Source: Psychromarinibacter sp048262455 | GTDB taxonomy: Bacteria; Pseudomonadota; Alphaproteobacteria; Rhodobacterales; Rhodobacteraceae | Assembly (NCBI GenBank): GCA_048262455.1 | Contig: JBLXFD010000008.1 | Location: forward strand, 62,001-126,000 | Direction: 5' to 3' | DNA length: 64,000 nt | Shown here: positions 17,394 through 27,616 of the stretch, in pieces | How the letters are laid out: each line of letters opens with the position of its first letter | Numbering within the stretch: position 1 is the stretch's first letter | The notes under the pieces: generated by a model | Database searches by the model: none | What the model saw: the letters and a program-made list of their open reading frames with translations, nothing else | Told to the model about the DNA's origin: nothing | Program-made: the position numbers and the translations under genes

Positions 17394-17840
17394 TCAGCCC
17401 TTCGCGGCCTTCGAGGTCAGCTTCTCCAGCGCGTCCTCCATCTTCTCGATGTACTCGGCATCGTCATCGCCGCCGACCTCCTCGATCATGTCCTCCGGCT
17501 CCTGCCAGGCCAGCCAGACCTGCCCGTCCTTGTCCTCGTAGGCCAGCACCCGCAGCGGCAGCACCAGCCCCGTCAGCGCGTTGTCCTGCAGGGCGGGCGT
17601 GCCAAGCTGCGGGTTGCCGAAGATCAGCAGCTCCATCGGCCGCAGCTCCATCCCCACCTGCTGGGCGCCGCCGGCGTGGTCGACCCGCGCGAAAACCATC
17701 GCCCCCGCGCCCTCGACCGCCTCGACCAGCCGGTTCATCACCGCCGCGACCGAGCCTTCCGCCTTGCGCTGCTCCACGTCCGCCGCCACCGGGGCGGCCA
17801 TGGCCACCAGTGCCGCTGCCGCTGCAATTACCTGTCTCAT
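17394..17840 (-). CDS. DUF302 domain exported protein
   Basis: A 148-residue protein. Residues 1-20 are a signal peptide (MRQVIAAAAALVAMAAPVAA), followed by a DUF302 domain. Family features visible are VFARVDHAGGAQQVGMELRP, ELLIFGNPQLGTP and LPLRVLAYEDKDGQVWLAW. The tail from about residue 118 is acidic (EVGGDDDAEYIEKMED). DUF302 proteins are small periplasmic or cytosolic proteins of unknown function. A clear GGAG lies upstream of the ATG at 17840. It is on the opposite strand between hisA and hisF. Confidence 0.9.
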   Translation of the reverse strand: MRQVIAAAAALVAMAAPVAADVEQRKAEGSVAAVMNRLVEAVEGAGAMVFARVDHAGGAQQVGMELRPMELLIFGNPQLGTPALQDNALTGLVLPLRVLAYEDKDGQVWLAWQEPEDMIEEVGGDDDAEYIEKMEDALEKLTSKAAKG

Positions 17841-17931
17841 CGCGTCTCTCCTTTTATGCCCGGACCCGCGCCACTGGCGCTTTGCCGGAAACCGGAATAC
17901 TAGGGCGGCACGCAGCAACGCACAGGGACCC

Positions 17932-18693
17932 ATGCTGAAAACCCGCATCATCCCCTGCCTCGACGTGGCCGACGGCCGCGTGGTCAAGGGCGTCAACTTC
18001 GTCGATCTGGTGGACGCCGGCGACCCGGTCGAGGCCGCGCGCGCCTACGATGCCGCCGGCGCGGACGAGCTGTGCTTCCTCGACATCCAGGCCACCCACG
18101 AGAACCGCGGCACCATGTACGAGCTGGCCACCCGCACGGCCGAGCATTGCTTCATGCCGCTGACAATCGGCGGCGGGGTCCGCACCCCCGACGACGTGCG
18201 CGCGCTGCTGCTGGCGGGGGCCGACAAGGTCAGCTTCAACTCCGCCGCCGTGGCCGACCCCGACGTGATCGCCCGCGCCGCCGACCGCTTCGGCAGCCAG
18301 TGCATCGTCTGCGCCATCGACGCCAAGACCGTCGCGCCGGGCCGGTGGGAGATCTTCACCCACGGCGGCCGCCGCCCCACCGGCATTGACGCGGTGGAGT
18401 TCGCGGTGACCGTGGCGGGCAAGGGGGCGGGCGAGATCCTGCTGACCTCGATGGACCGCGACGGCACCCGCGCCGGGTTCAACCTGCCGCTGACTCGGGC
18501 CATCTCTGACGCCGTGACGGTGCCGGTGATCGCCTCGGGCGGGGTCGGCACGCTGGACCACCTGGTGGAGGGCGTGACCGAGGGCGGCGCCAGCGCGGTG
18601 CTGGCCGCCTCGATCTTCCACTTCGGCGAGTACACCATCGGCGAGGCCAAGGCCCACATGGCCGCCGCCGGCATCCCGGTGCGTCTGACATGA
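17932..18693 (+). CDS. hisF: Imidazole glycerol phosphate synthase, cyclase subunit
   Basis: A 253-residue TIM barrel that cyclises PRFAR with ammonia from HisH. The catalytic aspartates are in CLDVADGRVVKG and LTSMDRDGTRAG. The phosphate-binding repeats GGGVRTPDD and ASGGVGTLDH are present. The start at 17932 gives MLKTRIIPCLDV, which is invariant in the family. The stop overlaps the hisE start (ATGA), so HisF and HisE are translationally coupled. Confidence 0.97.
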   Translation: MLKTRIIPCLDVADGRVVKGVNFVDLVDAGDPVEAARAYDAAGADELCFLDIQATHENRGTMYELATRTAEHCFMPLTIGGGVRTPDDVRALLLAGADKVSFNSAAVADPDVIARAADRFGSQCIVCAIDAKTVAPGRWEIFTHGGRRPTGIDAVEFAVTVAGKGAGEILLTSMDRDGTRAGFNLPLTRAISDAVTVPVIASGGVGTLDHLVEGVTEGGASAVLAASIFHFGEYTIGEAKAHMAAAGIPVRLT

Positions 18694-19004
18694 GCGCGCT
18701 GGAGCGGCTGGCCGCCGTCATCGAGACCCGGCGCGGCGCCGACCCGGACGGGTCCTGGACCGCGAAGCTTCTGTCCAGGGGGCCCGAGAAATGCGCCGAG
18801 AAGTTCGGCGAGGAGGCGGTGGAGGCCATCATCGCCGCGGTGAAGGACGACCGCGCCGGGCTGACCGGCGAGGCGGCGGACGTGCTGTATCACCTGCTGG
18901 TCATGCTGGCGGCGCGGGGCGTGACGCTGGCAGAGGTGCTGGCGGAGCTGGAGCGGCGCGAAGGCACCTCGGGGATTGCCGAGAAAGCTTCACGCGAACA
19001 GTGA
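18690..19004 (+). CDS. hisE: Phosphoribosyl-ATP pyrophosphatase
   Basis: A 104-residue all-helical MazG-like enzyme hydrolysing PR-ATP to PR-AMP and pyrophosphate, step two of histidine synthesis. Metal-binding acidic residues appear in KCAEKFGEEAVEAIIAA and GEAADVLYHLLVML. It is monofunctional: the usual partner HisI is not fused and is not in this window. The four-base overlap with hisF indicates one transcript. Confidence 0.96.
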   Translation: MSALERLAAVIETRRGADPDGSWTAKLLSRGPEKCAEKFGEEAVEAIIAAVKDDRAGLTGEAADVLYHLLVMLAARGVTLAEVLAELERREGTSGIAEKASREQ

Positions 19005-19008
19005 GATC

Positions 19009-19035
19009 AGGGCAGCGCCGGCCCGGGGTGGCGCA
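19009..19035 (+). repeat. Short interspersed repeat AGGGYAGCGCCGG, copy 2
   Basis: This sits four bases after the hisE stop. It begins AGGGCAGCGCCGGCCC and ends GGGGTGGCGCA, matching the copies at 17235 (plus) and 20510 (minus). It is GC-rich and self-complementary, so it may form the 3' end of the hisFE transcript. Confidence 0.55.
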
Positions 19036-19143
19036 GCTTCAGCTTTCCACAGCAGCCCCGCCGCTGTTACCCTAGCGTCATCAGCCGCTTAGCGGGCCGC
19101 AAATCCCCAGCCCCCCAAGCTGCCCCCATCTTTATCCACAGCC

Positions 19144-20376
<1,233 letters not shown>

Positions 20377-20457
20377 GGGGGTTCTCCTTGTCGGGAAAGG
20401 TGTGGCACGTCGAACGAGTTGCGGCAACGCCAAGGAACGCCCTATGAGTAGCGTCCC

Positions 20458-20477
20458 GCCCGGCGTTCACGCCGGGC
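20458..20477. repeat. REP-like TTCA-loop hairpin
   Basis: GCCCGGCG-TTCA-CGCCGGGC is a perfect 8-bp hairpin with the TTCA loop that also marks the 215-bp family. It lies between the acyl-CoA dehydrogenase start and the nitronate monooxygenase stop. Confidence 0.6.
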
Positions 20478-20509
20478 CGCGCCGACCCGCCCCCCCGGGG
20501 CGGCGCGAT

Positions 20510-20538
20510 TGCGCCACCCCGCGGGCCGGCGCTACCCT
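20510..20538 (-). repeat. Short interspersed repeat AGGGYAGCGCCGG, copy 3 (inverted)
   Basis: Read on the minus strand this begins AGGGTAGCGCCGGCCCGC and ends GGGGTGGCGCA, matching the copies at 17235 and 19009 but in the opposite orientation. It lies 24 bases downstream of the nitronate monooxygenase stop. Confidence 0.6.
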
Positions 20539-20562
20539 AAGCTCTCAGCTCATGCCAAAAAC

Positions 20563-21537
20563 TCAGCCGCAGACTCGCGCCAGCGCCGCGCGGTACTCTG
20601 CCTCCAGCCGGTCCACCAGCGCCGCCGCCGGCACCACCTCGCGCACCGCGCCGATGCCCTGGCCCGATCCCCAGATCTCGGTCCATGCCTTCGGCTTGGC
20701 GCCGGCGAAATCCATGCTGTCGGGGGTGGCGCTGGCCAGCCGGTCCGGGTCCAGCCCCGCCCTTTCCACCGAGGCGCGCAGGTAGTTTCCAGAGACGCCG
20801 GTGAACAGCGAGGAGGTGACGATGTCCTCGGCCCCGCCGGCGACGATGGCCTGTTTGTAGTCCGGCATCGCGTTGGCCTCCGCCGTGGCGATGAAGGCTG
20901 ACCCGACGTAGCCCAGGTCCGCCCCCGCCACCCGCGCCGCCAGCAGCGCCTCGCCGGTGGCGATGGCGCCGGACAGCAGCAGCGGGCCGTCGAACCACTC
21001 GCGGATCTCGCGCAGCAGCGCGAAGGGCGACTGCGCCCCCGCATGCCCCCCGGCCCCCGCCGCCACGGCGATCAGCCCGTCGGCGCCCTTGGAAATGGCC
21101 TTCCGCGCAAAGGTGTTGTTGATGATGTCGTGCAAGGCGATGCCGCCGCAGGCGTGCGCCGCCTCGTTCACCTCGACCCGCGCGCCGAGCGAGGTGATCC
21201 AGATCGGCACGCGCCAGCGGTGGCAGATCTCGATGTCGCGTTCCAGCCGCGCGTTGGACCGATGGACGATCTGGTTGACCGCGAAGGGCGCGGCGGGGCG
21301 GTCGGGGTTGGCCTGGTTGTGGGCGTCCAGCGCCTCGGTGATCTGCTTCAGCCAGGCCTCCAGCAGCGGCGGCTCGCCCGGCGCCTCGCGGGCGTTCAGC
21401 GCCGGGAAGCTGCCGATGATGCCGGCCTTGCACTGGGCGATCACCAGCTCCGGGCAGGAGACGATGAACAGCGGCGCGGCCACGGCGGGCAGGCGCAGGC
21501 CGGACAGGACGGCGGGCAGGTCGGGGCGGTCGCGCAT
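20563..21537 (-). CDS. Nitronate monooxygenase (2-nitropropane dioxygenase family)
   Basis: A 324-residue FMN-binding TIM-barrel protein. Recognisable parts are LRLPAVAAPLFIVSCPELV at the N-terminus, DGLIAVAAGAGGHAG for FMN phosphate binding, and ALLAARVAGADLGYVGSAFI. The family oxidises alkyl nitronates, although many members have other or unknown substrates. It is divergent from the quinone oxidoreductase gene, with 103 bases between their starts. The start at 21537 has GGAGGAG upstream. Confidence 0.92.
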   Translation of the reverse strand: MRDRPDLPAVLSGLRLPAVAAPLFIVSCPELVIAQCKAGIIGSFPALNAREAPGEPPLLEAWLKQITEALDAHNQANPDRPAAPFAVNQIVHRSNARLERDIEICHRWRVPIWITSLGARVEVNEAAHACGGIALHDIINNTFARKAISKGADGLIAVAAGAGGHAGAQSPFALLREIREWFDGPLLLSGAIATGEALLAARVAGADLGYVGSAFIATAEANAMPDYKQAIVAGGAEDIVTSSLFTGVSGNYLRASVERAGLDPDRLASATPDSMDFAGAKPKAWTEIWGSGQGIGAVREVVPAAALVDRLEAEYRAALARVCG

Positions 21538-21640
21538 GGGGTCTCCTCCTCAAGCCGCCGAAGGATGGGGAGGCGCCGGAGCGTTGACAAGCCGTGACGG
21601 CACGGCAAGCCTGCCCGCGACGCCGCGAAAGGACCTGCAG

Positions 21641-22636
21641 ATGACCGCCTACGCCATGCTCAGCCACGCCCCCGGCGGGCCCGAGACGCTGGAGTGGACC
21701 CAGATCGCACCGCTCCGGCCGGGGCCCGGCGAGGTCTGCATCCGGGTCGCGGCGGCGGCGGTGAACTTTCCCGACACGCTGATCATCCGCGACCTCTACC
21801 AGTACCGCCCGTCCCGCCCCTTCGCCCCGGGCTCCGAGGTTGCGGGCACCGTCGAGGCGGTGGGAGAGGGCGTTGCGGACCTGGCCGAGGGCGACCGGGT
21901 GCTGGCGCTGGTGGCGCACGGCGGCTTTGCCACCCATGCCCTTGCCAAAGCGGCGAAGGTGGCGCGGATCCCGGACGGCATGCCCTTCGACGCGGCGGCG
22001 GCGCTGATCTTCACCTACGGCACCTGCCACCACGCATTGGTGGACCGGGGCGCGCTGGCGCCGGGCGAGACGCTGCTGGTGCTGGGCGCGGCCGGCGGCA
22101 TCGGCGCGGCGGCGGTGGAACTGGGGCTGGCGCTGGGAGCGCGGGTGGTGGCGGCGGTGTCGTCGGAGGAGAAAGCCGCCTTCTGCCGCGAGCTTGGCGC
22201 GCAGGAGGTGCTGGTCTACCCCGAGCGGATAGACCGCGACGGGCAGAAGGCCTTCGGCGCGGCGATCAAGGCGGCGGCGGGGACGGTGGACGTGGTCTGC
22301 GACCCGGTGGGCGGCGGCTACGCGGAACCGGCGCTGCGGGCGCTGGGCTGGGGCGGGCGGCACCTTGTGATCGGCTTCGCCGCCGGCATCCCCGAGATCC
22401 CGCTGAACCTGCCGCTGCTGAAAAGCTGCCAGATCGTCGGCGTCTTCTGGGGCGCCTTCACGGAGCGGGACCCTGACGGCTTCCGCGCCCAGCAGGACGC
22501 GCTGCTTAAGATGTGGGAGGAAGGCCGGATCAACCCCCGTATCTCGGCCCGCCTGCCGCTGGCCCGCGCGGCAGAAGCGCTGGCTCTGGTGGAGACGCGG
22601 CAGGCCATGGGCAAGATCGTCCTGACGGCGGGCTGA
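21641..22636 (+). CDS. NADPH:quinone oxidoreductase family protein (zinc-independent MDR)
   Basis: A 331-residue medium-chain dehydrogenase/reductase. It has an N-terminal GroES-like domain (AAAVNFPDTLIIRDLYQYRP) and a Rossmann domain with the nucleotide loop LGAAGGIGAAAVELG. Zinc ligands are absent, as in quinone oxidoreductases. It probably reduces quinones or enones with NADPH. The ATG at 21641 (MTAYAMLSHAPGG) has AAAGGA upstream. It converges with gnd; the two stops are 25 bases apart. Confidence 0.92.
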   Translation: MTAYAMLSHAPGGPETLEWTQIAPLRPGPGEVCIRVAAAAVNFPDTLIIRDLYQYRPSRPFAPGSEVAGTVEAVGEGVADLAEGDRVLALVAHGGFATHALAKAAKVARIPDGMPFDAAAALIFTYGTCHHALVDRGALAPGETLLVLGAAGGIGAAAVELGLALGARVVAAVSSEEKAAFCRELGAQEVLVYPERIDRDGQKAFGAAIKAAAGTVDVVCDPVGGGYAEPALRALGWGGRHLVIGFAAGIPEIPLNLPLLKSCQIVGVFWGAFTERDPDGFRAQQDALLKMWEEGRINPRISARLPLARAAEALALVETRQAMGKIVLTAG

Positions 22637-22660
22637 ACCGCGCCCGCCGCCAGCGTGTCG

Positions 22661-24073
22661 TCAGCCGCCCCAGGGGCCGTGAAAGCCGGTGCCTTCGCGG
22701 TCGGTCCGCTCGAACCCGTGCGCGCCGAAGAAGTCGCGCTGCGCCTGGATCAGGTCGGCAGTGCCGCGCGCCCGGCGCATGGTGTCGTAATAGGCCAGGG
22801 CGGACCCCATGGCCGGCACCGGCAGCCCGCCCAGCGCGGCGCTGGCAACCACCCGGCGCAGCGCGTGCACCGATGTGTCCAGCACCCGCACGAAAGCCGG
22901 TGCGAGGATCAGACTGCCGCCCGGCAGATCGCCCCGGAAGGCGGTGGCAATGTCGTCCAGCAGCGACGAGCGGATGATGCAGCCGGCGCGCCAGATCTCG
23001 GCTACCCGCGCCAGGTCCAGCGACCAGCCGAACTCCTCCGAGGCGGCCTCCATCACCTGGAAGCCCTGCGCGTAGGCGATCACCCGCGCCGCCAGCAGCG
23101 CGCGCTCCAGGTCGGCGTCCAGCACCTGCGGCCCGGTCTCGGAGCCCCCGCCGGCAGGCAGCAGGTCCTCCCCGATGCGGCGCAGATCGCGGGCGGCGGA
23201 CCAGGACCGGGCGGCCACCGCGGCCTCGATCGCCAGCGGCGACTGGCCCAGCTTCAGCGCCTCGATCACCGTCCAGCGCCCGGTGCCCTTCTGCCCCGCC
23301 GCGTCGACGATGACGTCCACCATCGGGGTGTCAGTGCCCGGGTCGGTGGCGGCCAGCACCTTCTGGGTGATCTCCACCAGGTAGGATTGCAGCGGGCCCT
23401 GGTTCCACTCGCCGAAGAGCGCGGCGATGCTTTCCGCGCTGCGCCCGTCGCCGTGGCGCAGGATGCCGTAGACCTCGGCGATCATCTGCATGTCGGCGTA
23501 TTCGATGCCGTTGTGCACCGTCTTGACGAAGTGCCCCGCGCCGTCGGGCCCGAGGTGCGCGGCGCAGGGCGCGTCCTGGTAGCGGGCGGCGATCGCCTCG
23601 ACCACCTGCGAGATGTGGGAATAGGCCTCTGCCGCGCCGCCCACCATGATCGAGGGGCCGTGGCGCGCCCCCTCCTCGCCGCCCGATACGCCCATGCCGA
23701 CAAAGCGGAAGCCCGCCTCGCGCAGCGCCGCCTCGCGCCGGCGGGTGTCGTTGAAGTCGGCGTTGCCGGCGTCGATGATGATGTCGCCGGCCTCGAGGTG
23801 CGGGGTCAGGTCGGCGATCACCGAGTCCACCGGGCCGCCGGCCTTGACCATGATGATCACCGCGCGCGGCGGGGTCAGCGCGGCGGCCAGCTGCGCGTAG
23901 TCCTGCACCGGCACCAGCCGCTCGGCCAGGTCGCCGGCGCTGCCGACGAAGTCGAGGGTCACGTCATGGGTGCGGTTGTAGACCGCCACCGGAAACCCCT
24001 TCTCGGCGATGTTCAGCGCCAGGTTGGCCCCCATCACCCCAAGGCCCACCAGCCCGATACTCGCCTGTGCCAT
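22661..24073 (-). CDS. gnd: 6-phosphogluconate dehydrogenase, decarboxylating
   Basis: A 470-residue NADP enzyme, full length, converting 6-phosphogluconate to ribulose 5-phosphate and CO2. The Rossmann motif is GLGVMGANLALNIAEKGFPV, NADP preference follows from YNRT, and the substrate region is GGEEGARHGPSIMVGG with the catalytic Lys in KTVHNGIEYADMQ. The C-terminal tail reaches into the neighbouring subunit. It is transcribed alone, downstream of argF on the same strand. Confidence 0.97.
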   Translation of the reverse strand: MAQASIGLVGLGVMGANLALNIAEKGFPVAVYNRTHDVTLDFVGSAGDLAERLVPVQDYAQLAAALTPPRAVIIMVKAGGPVDSVIADLTPHLEAGDIIIDAGNADFNDTRRREAALREAGFRFVGMGVSGGEEGARHGPSIMVGGAAEAYSHISQVVEAIAARYQDAPCAAHLGPDGAGHFVKTVHNGIEYADMQMIAEVYGILRHGDGRSAESIAALFGEWNQGPLQSYLVEITQKVLAATDPGTDTPMVDVIVDAAGQKGTGRWTVIEALKLGQSPLAIEAAVAARSWSAARDLRRIGEDLLPAGGGSETGPQVLDADLERALLAARVIAYAQGFQVMEAASEEFGWSLDLARVAEIWRAGCIIRSSLLDDIATAFRGDLPGGSLILAPAFVRVLDTSVHALRRVVASAALGGLPVPAMGSALAYYDTMRRARGTADLIQAQRDFFGAHGFERTDREGTGFHGPWGG

Positions 24074-24156
24074 GCGTCGCGTCTCCTCGCCTGATCTTCA
24101 GATGTTAAGTTTCCCGGCCGCCCCGGCAAGCCCGGCCCATGCCGCGGCCCCGCCGT

Positions 24157-25083
24157 TCACCGCCCCAGGCACCAGCGCATGATCGCCTTCTGCGCGTGCA
24201 GCCGGTTCTCGGCCTCGTCGAAGATCACCGAGTGGGGGCCGTCCATGACCGCGCTGGTGGCCTCGTCGTCGCGGTGCGCGGGCAGGCAGTGCATGAACAG
24301 CGCGTCGGGCTTGGCGCGGGCCATCAGGGCCTCGTTCACCTGGTAGCCGCGCAGCTGGTTGTGCCGCCGCTCGCGCGCCGACTGGGCGTCGTGCATCGAC
24401 ACCCAGGTATCGGTGACCACCAGGTCCGCGCCTTCCACCGCGCGGGCAGGGTCGCGTTCGACGGTGATGGGGCGGCCCCGGGCGGCGCAATACTCGAACC
24501 AGGCGGCCTCGGGGTCGAGGGTCTCGGGGCCGGTGAAGGTCAGGTCGAACCCGAACTGCCCGGCGGCATGGGCGAAGCTGGCGAAGACGTTGTTGCCGTC
24601 GCCGGACCACACCACCTTGCGGTCGGCGATCGGGCCGCGGTGTTCCTCAAAGGTCATCACGTCGGCCATGATCTGGCAGGGATGGGTGCGGTTGGTCAGC
24701 CCGTTGATCACCGGCACATCGGCGTGCTCGGCCATCTCCAGCAGCGTCGCCTCCTCGAAGGTGCGGATCATGATGAGGTCGACGTAGCGCGACAGCACCC
24801 GGGCGGTGTCGGCGATGGTCTCTCCGTGCCCCAGCTGCATGTCGGCGCCCGACAGCACCATGGTCTGGCCGCCCATCTGCCGCACGCCCACGTCGAAGGA
24901 GATCCGGGTGCGGGTAGAGGGTTTCTCGAAGATCAGCGCCACCATGTGCCCGTCCAGCGGCAGGCTGTCGTCAGGCGCCCCGCGCGGCCGCCCCTCGCGC
25001 GCCCTCTTCATCGAGGCGGCGCCGTCGACGATGGCGCGCAGGTCGGCGGGGTCGGTCTTGTGGATGTCGAGGAAATGGTTCAT
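24157..25083 (-). CDS. argF: Ornithine carbamoyltransferase
   Basis: A 308-residue enzyme forming citrulline from ornithine and carbamoyl phosphate. The carbamoyl phosphate motif is FEKPSTRTR, with further binding in RTHPCQIMAD. The ornithine loop is DTWVSM, and HCLPAHRDDE carries the catalytic Cys. The start at 25083 (MNHFLDIHKT) has GGAG upstream. It is in the same direction as argD, with a small exported-protein gene between them; together they cover two steps of arginine synthesis. Confidence 0.97.
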   Translation of the reverse strand: MNHFLDIHKTDPADLRAIVDGAASMKRAREGRPRGAPDDSLPLDGHMVALIFEKPSTRTRISFDVGVRQMGGQTMVLSGADMQLGHGETIADTARVLSRYVDLIMIRTFEEATLLEMAEHADVPVINGLTNRTHPCQIMADVMTFEEHRGPIADRKVVWSGDGNNVFASFAHAAGQFGFDLTFTGPETLDPEAAWFEYCAARGRPITVERDPARAVEGADLVVTDTWVSMHDAQSARERRHNQLRGYQVNEALMARAKPDALFMHCLPAHRDDEATSAVMDGPHSVIFDEAENRLHAQKAIMRWCLGR

Positions 25084-25099
25084 CGGCGCTCCTCTTCGC

Positions 25100-25423
25100 T
25101 CATCTGGTCCGGAACCGAGCACAGACGAAGGTGTCTCCGGATTGCGGCGAATGCCACATCATGGTGTTGCGGGTCACGTCGAAGAGAGAGGCGCGATAAC
25201 CGTCCGTCAGCGTGATGAGAAAGTCGTTTCCGGCGCGCTCGACCGTGGAGATCCGACCCTTGGTGCCGCCCACCTCATAGGTGTTCCGACCAATCTCGAA
25301 GGTCGGCCCCGTTCCCCCATCACAATACCAGGTCCCGATGTAAGCGTCATTGGGAACACGGCCCTGCGCGAGACCGGCTGCGGGCATGAAGGCGGCGGCT
25401 ACGAAGGCAAGAACATATCTCAT
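25100..25423 (-). CDS. Small exported protein of unknown function between argD and argF
   Basis: A 107-residue protein with a signal peptide (MRYVLAFVAAAFMPAAGLAQ) and a mature part with few landmarks: GTWYCDGGTGPTFEIG, two cysteines that could pair, and a C-terminal FVCARFRTR. It may be a small beta-barrel. Its stop is 16 bases before the argF start, so it may be cotranscribed with the arg genes. Base composition looks a little less GC-rich than its neighbours, which hints at insertion into the arg operon. Start choice is uncertain: a TTG five codons upstream is possible. Confidence 0.7.
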   Translation of the reverse strand: MRYVLAFVAAAFMPAAGLAQGRVPNDAYIGTWYCDGGTGPTFEIGRNTYEVGGTKGRISTVERAGNDFLITLTDGYRASLFDVTRNTMMWHSPQSGDTFVCARFRTR

Positions 25424-25481
25424 CTGGAACTCTATCAAACGCGTGAACTGCCGCGCCAGCAGCGCGGGATACTGATACCGC

Positions 25482-26669
25482 TCAGGCGGTGGCCTGGGCG
25501 GCGGTGACGGCGGCGGCGGCGCGGTCGAGGCGGGTGATGGCCTCGGCGATCTCGTCGTCGGCGATGTTCAGCGGCGGCAGCAGGCGCACCACGTTCTCGG
25601 CGGCCGGCACGGTCAGCACGTCCTGGGCATAGCCCGCCTCCACCACGTCGGTGTTCTTCGCCCGGCAGACGATGCCCAGCATCAGCCCGCTGCCGCGCAC
25701 GCTTTCGAAGACGCCGGGATGGGCGGCGACGAGGCCCTCCAGCTTCTGGCGCAGCAGGCCGGCCTTGCGGTTCACCTCTTCCAGGAAGGCGGGGTCAGAG
25801 ACCGTCTGCAGCACCTTCAGTCCCACCGCGCAGCCCAGCGGGTTGCCGCCGTAGGTGGAGCCGTGGGTGCCCGCCGTCATGCCCGAGGCGGCGCGTTCCG
25901 TCGCCAGCACGGCGCCCAGGGGGAAGCCGCCGCCGACGCCCTTGGCGACCATCATGATGTCCGGGGTGATCCCGGCCCATTCGTGGGCGAACAGCCGGCC
26001 GGTGCGGCCCATGCCGCATTGCACCTCGTCGAGGATCAGCAGAACGCCGGCCGCGTCGCAGGTCTCGCGCAGGGCGCGCAGCTGGCCGTCGGGCAGCGGG
26101 CGGATGCCGCCCTCGCCCTGTACCGGCTCGACCAGCACCGCGGCGGTGTCCTCGCCCAGCGCTGCGTTCAGCCCCTCCATGTCGCCCCACTGCAGGTGGG
26201 TGAAGCCGGGCAGCAGCGGGCCGAAGCCGCCCACCATCTTCTCGCCCCCCGAGGCGGCGATGCCGGCGGAGGAGCGGCCGTGGAAGTTGCCCGAGAAGGT
26301 CAGAATCCGGGTGCGCTGCGGCTGGCCCTCGTGGTGGAAGTGCTTGCGCGCCATCTTCACCGCCAGCTCGCAGGCCTCGGTGCCGGAGTTGGTGAAGAAC
26401 ACCGTGTCGGCGAAGGTCCGTTCCACCAGCGCATCCGCCAGCGCCTGCTGCTCGGGGATCCGGTAGAGGTTCGACACGTGCCAGACCCGGTTCGCCTGTT
26501 CGGTCAGCGCGGCCACCAGCGCCGGGTTGGCATGGCCCAGCACGGTGGTGGCGATCCCGGCGCAGAGGTCGAGGAAGCGCCGCCCGTCCGTGGCGGTCAG
26601 CCAGCTGCCCTCGCCTTTCTCGAAGGAGAGCGGCGCGCGGTTGTAGGTCGGCAGGACGGACGGGATCAT
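25482..26669 (-). CDS. argD: Acetylornithine aminotransferase
   Basis: A 395-residue class III PLP aminotransferase of arginine synthesis. Visible motifs are FTNSGTEACELAVKMARKH for PLP phosphate, LILDEVQCGMGRTG with the PLP Asp, and MMVAKGVGGGFPLGA with the Schiff-base Lys. TTVLGHANP near the start is typical. The ATG at 26669 is used; the preceding GTG codon is in frame and equally possible. It is divergent from gcrA, a neighbourhood I recall from other alphaproteobacteria. Confidence 0.96.
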   Translation of the reverse strand: MIPSVLPTYNRAPLSFEKGEGSWLTATDGRRFLDLCAGIATTVLGHANPALVAALTEQANRVWHVSNLYRIPEQQALADALVERTFADTVFFTNSGTEACELAVKMARKHFHHEGQPQRTRILTFSGNFHGRSSAGIAASGGEKMVGGFGPLLPGFTHLQWGDMEGLNAALGEDTAAVLVEPVQGEGGIRPLPDGQLRALRETCDAAGVLLILDEVQCGMGRTGRLFAHEWAGITPDIMMVAKGVGGGFPLGAVLATERAASGMTAGTHGSTYGGNPLGCAVGLKVLQTVSDPAFLEEVNRKAGLLRQKLEGLVAAHPGVFESVRGSGLMLGIVCRAKNTDVVEAGYAQDVLTVPAAENVVRLLPPLNIADDEIAEAITRLDRAAAAVTAAQATA

Positions 26670-26702
26670 CACGGGGTCCTTTTCAAGAGGAAGTCCGAGA
26701 AG

Positions 26703-26727
26703 TGCCGTATCGGCAAAAGGGTGTCAA
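26703..26727 (-). promoter_or_regulatory. Candidate argD promoter region with a small palindrome
   Basis: On the minus strand a perfect -35 hexamer, TTGACA (26727-26722), lies 53 bases before the argD start. The palindrome TGCCG-TAT-CGGCA (26703-26715) falls within the expected spacer to -10. The -10 is poor, so this rests on the -35 and on position only. The palindrome could be an operator. Confidence 0.3.
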
Positions 26728-26817
26728 TGTCACGCATCGGGCCGCGCGGGGCCTCACCGGGGCCGCACCGGGGCGGCCCGTGGTCCGCGCAAATGCGCGC
26801 AGGCGCGGGGGCCGCGC

Positions 26818-26845
26818 TTGTATCCGCGCGCGCAGTGATTAGAAT
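26818..26845 (+). promoter_or_regulatory. Candidate gcrA promoter
   Basis: TTGTAT (26818-26823) and TAGAAT (26840-26845) are separated by 16 bases and would start a transcript near 26852, giving an untranslated leader of about 80 bases before gcrA. The match to sigma-70 consensus is 4/6 and 5/6. I found no GANTC methylation site in the immediate promoter. Confidence 0.4.
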
Positions 26846-26930
26846 GGGATGCGGATTTCAATGAACGGCGGAAGAGCGCGCGGCCGAGGGCGGCCGGCGG
26901 TTTCGCCGTCGCGGCGACGAGGAATGCACG

Positions 26931-27515
<585 letters not shown>

Positions 27516-27546
27516 ACGGCACATGCGGACGGGGGCGCTGCCCCCC

Positions 27547-27585
27547 GCCCCGGCTGGGGCCGGGGCACCCCCCGGGATATTTTTC
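27547..27585 (+). terminator. gcrA terminator
   Basis: The stem GCCCCGGC-TGGG-GCCGGGGC (27547-27566) is followed by CACCCCCCGGGATATTTTTC. The T-run is 14 bases beyond the stem. The element starts 32 bases after the gcrA stop and separates it from the converging AsmA gene. Confidence 0.55.
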
Positions 27586-27616
27586 TACCAGAAGAACGGG
27601 GCAGAGTGCGCCCTTG

